In this document: in pieces, positions 63,960 through 64,000 of the stretch
Numbering within the stretch: the first letter of the stretch is position 1
Layout: each line of letters opens with the position of its first letter
NCBI RefSeq assembly: GCF_030010215.1
Contig: NZ_JASCRR010000002.1
Coordinates: 434,001 to 498,000 of the forward strand
Source of the DNA: Tianweitania sp. UT-5YL-CI-8
GTDB taxonomy: Bacteria > Pseudomonadota > Alphaproteobacteria > Rhizobiales > Rhizobiaceae
Reading direction: 5' to 3'
Length of the DNA: 64,000 nt
Program-made: the position numbers and the translations under genes
The notes under the pieces: model-generated
Databases searched by the model: none
What the model saw: only the letters and a program-made list of their open reading frames with translations
What the model was told of the DNA's origin: nothing

Positions 63960-64000
63960 GCAGCCCGACATCGGCATCGTCGTCGTCAGCTACAACATGG
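63952..64000 (+). CDS. Start of a further family-2 glycosyltransferase, cut by the window end
   Basis: Sixteen codons are visible: an ATG at 63952 overlapping the preceding stop, then MAEQPDIGIVVVSYNM, the typical GT2 opening strand. It is too short for firm classification but continues the same operon. Confidence 0.7.
   Translation, partial: MAEQPDIGIVVVSYNM

Overview
The window is GC-rich DNA that reads like a chromosome or large replicon of an alphaproteobacterium, most likely a member of the Hyphomicrobiales (Mesorhizobium/Phyllobacteriaceae type). The reasons are dense operons with ATGA overlaps, a bacteriophytochrome fused to an HWE kinase, a fused indolepyruvate:ferredoxin oxidoreductase, a DUF1344-like small exported protein, IS91 and IS30 elements, and dispersed palindromic intergenic repeats rich in CTCCCC/GGGGAG. 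No rRNA, tRNA or CRISPR array was seen. All calls come from reading the sequence; no database search was possible.

Layout. (1) 1-3.6 kb: end of an oligopeptide-type ABC importer, then a metallo-beta-lactamase-fold hydrolase, an amidohydrolase of the methylthioadenosine/S-adenosylhomocysteine deaminase type and an MTA/purine nucleoside phosphorylase-like enzyme. (2) 3.8-5.3 kb: a decayed IS91-family element with a broken integrase. (3) 5.7-14.9 kb: a nucleoside hydrolase, a PotABCD-like importer and a 2-oxoglutarate-type oxygenase, divergent from a winged-helix/PfkB pseudouridine kinase-like protein, PsuG and an enoyl-CoA hydratase. (4) 15-27.5 kb: an ADP-forming acyl-CoA synthetase, a small exported protein, a beta-lactamase-like serine hydrolase, an AcuI-type acrylyl-CoA reductase and a FadR/GntR regulator, divergent from a D-2-hydroxyacid dehydrogenase, a giant 2-ketoacid:ferredoxin oxidoreductase and a second nucleoside hydrolase. 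(5) 27.5-44 kb: a bacteriophytochrome-HWE-REC hybrid kinase and, upstream on the same strand, two tightly coupled genes for proteins of 2,050 and 2,550 residues that I do not recognise. (6) 44-52 kb: housekeeping and accessory genes (MsrA, PNPOx-like, aldo/keto reductase, SGNH hydrolase, MFS, LysR), a scar of IS30 and helicase fragments, and a small membrane protein. (7) 52.2-64 kb: a glycan/lipid assembly locus with a TPR-alpha/beta hydrolase, two methyltransferases, a large GT2, a pyruvyl transferase, a fatty acyl-AMP ligase, a P450, an acyl carrier protein and two further GT2 genes, the last cut by the window end.

How the genes may work together. Regions 1, 3 and 4 together look like salvage of modified nucleosides. 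Pseudouridine could be imported, phosphorylated and split to uracil and ribose-5-phosphate. The acyl-CoA synthetase, enoyl-CoA hydratase and AcuI reductase would fit conversion of 3-hydroxypropionate, a known end product of uracil breakdown, to propionyl-CoA; this is inference. Region 7 has the gene set expected for activating a fatty acid, loading it on a dedicated carrier protein, oxidising it with a P450 and attaching it to a pyruvylated or methylated glycan. The best candidates for undescribed biology are the giant-protein pair (30,241-44,047) and the FAAL/P450/ACP/glycosyltransferase locus (52.2-64 kb).
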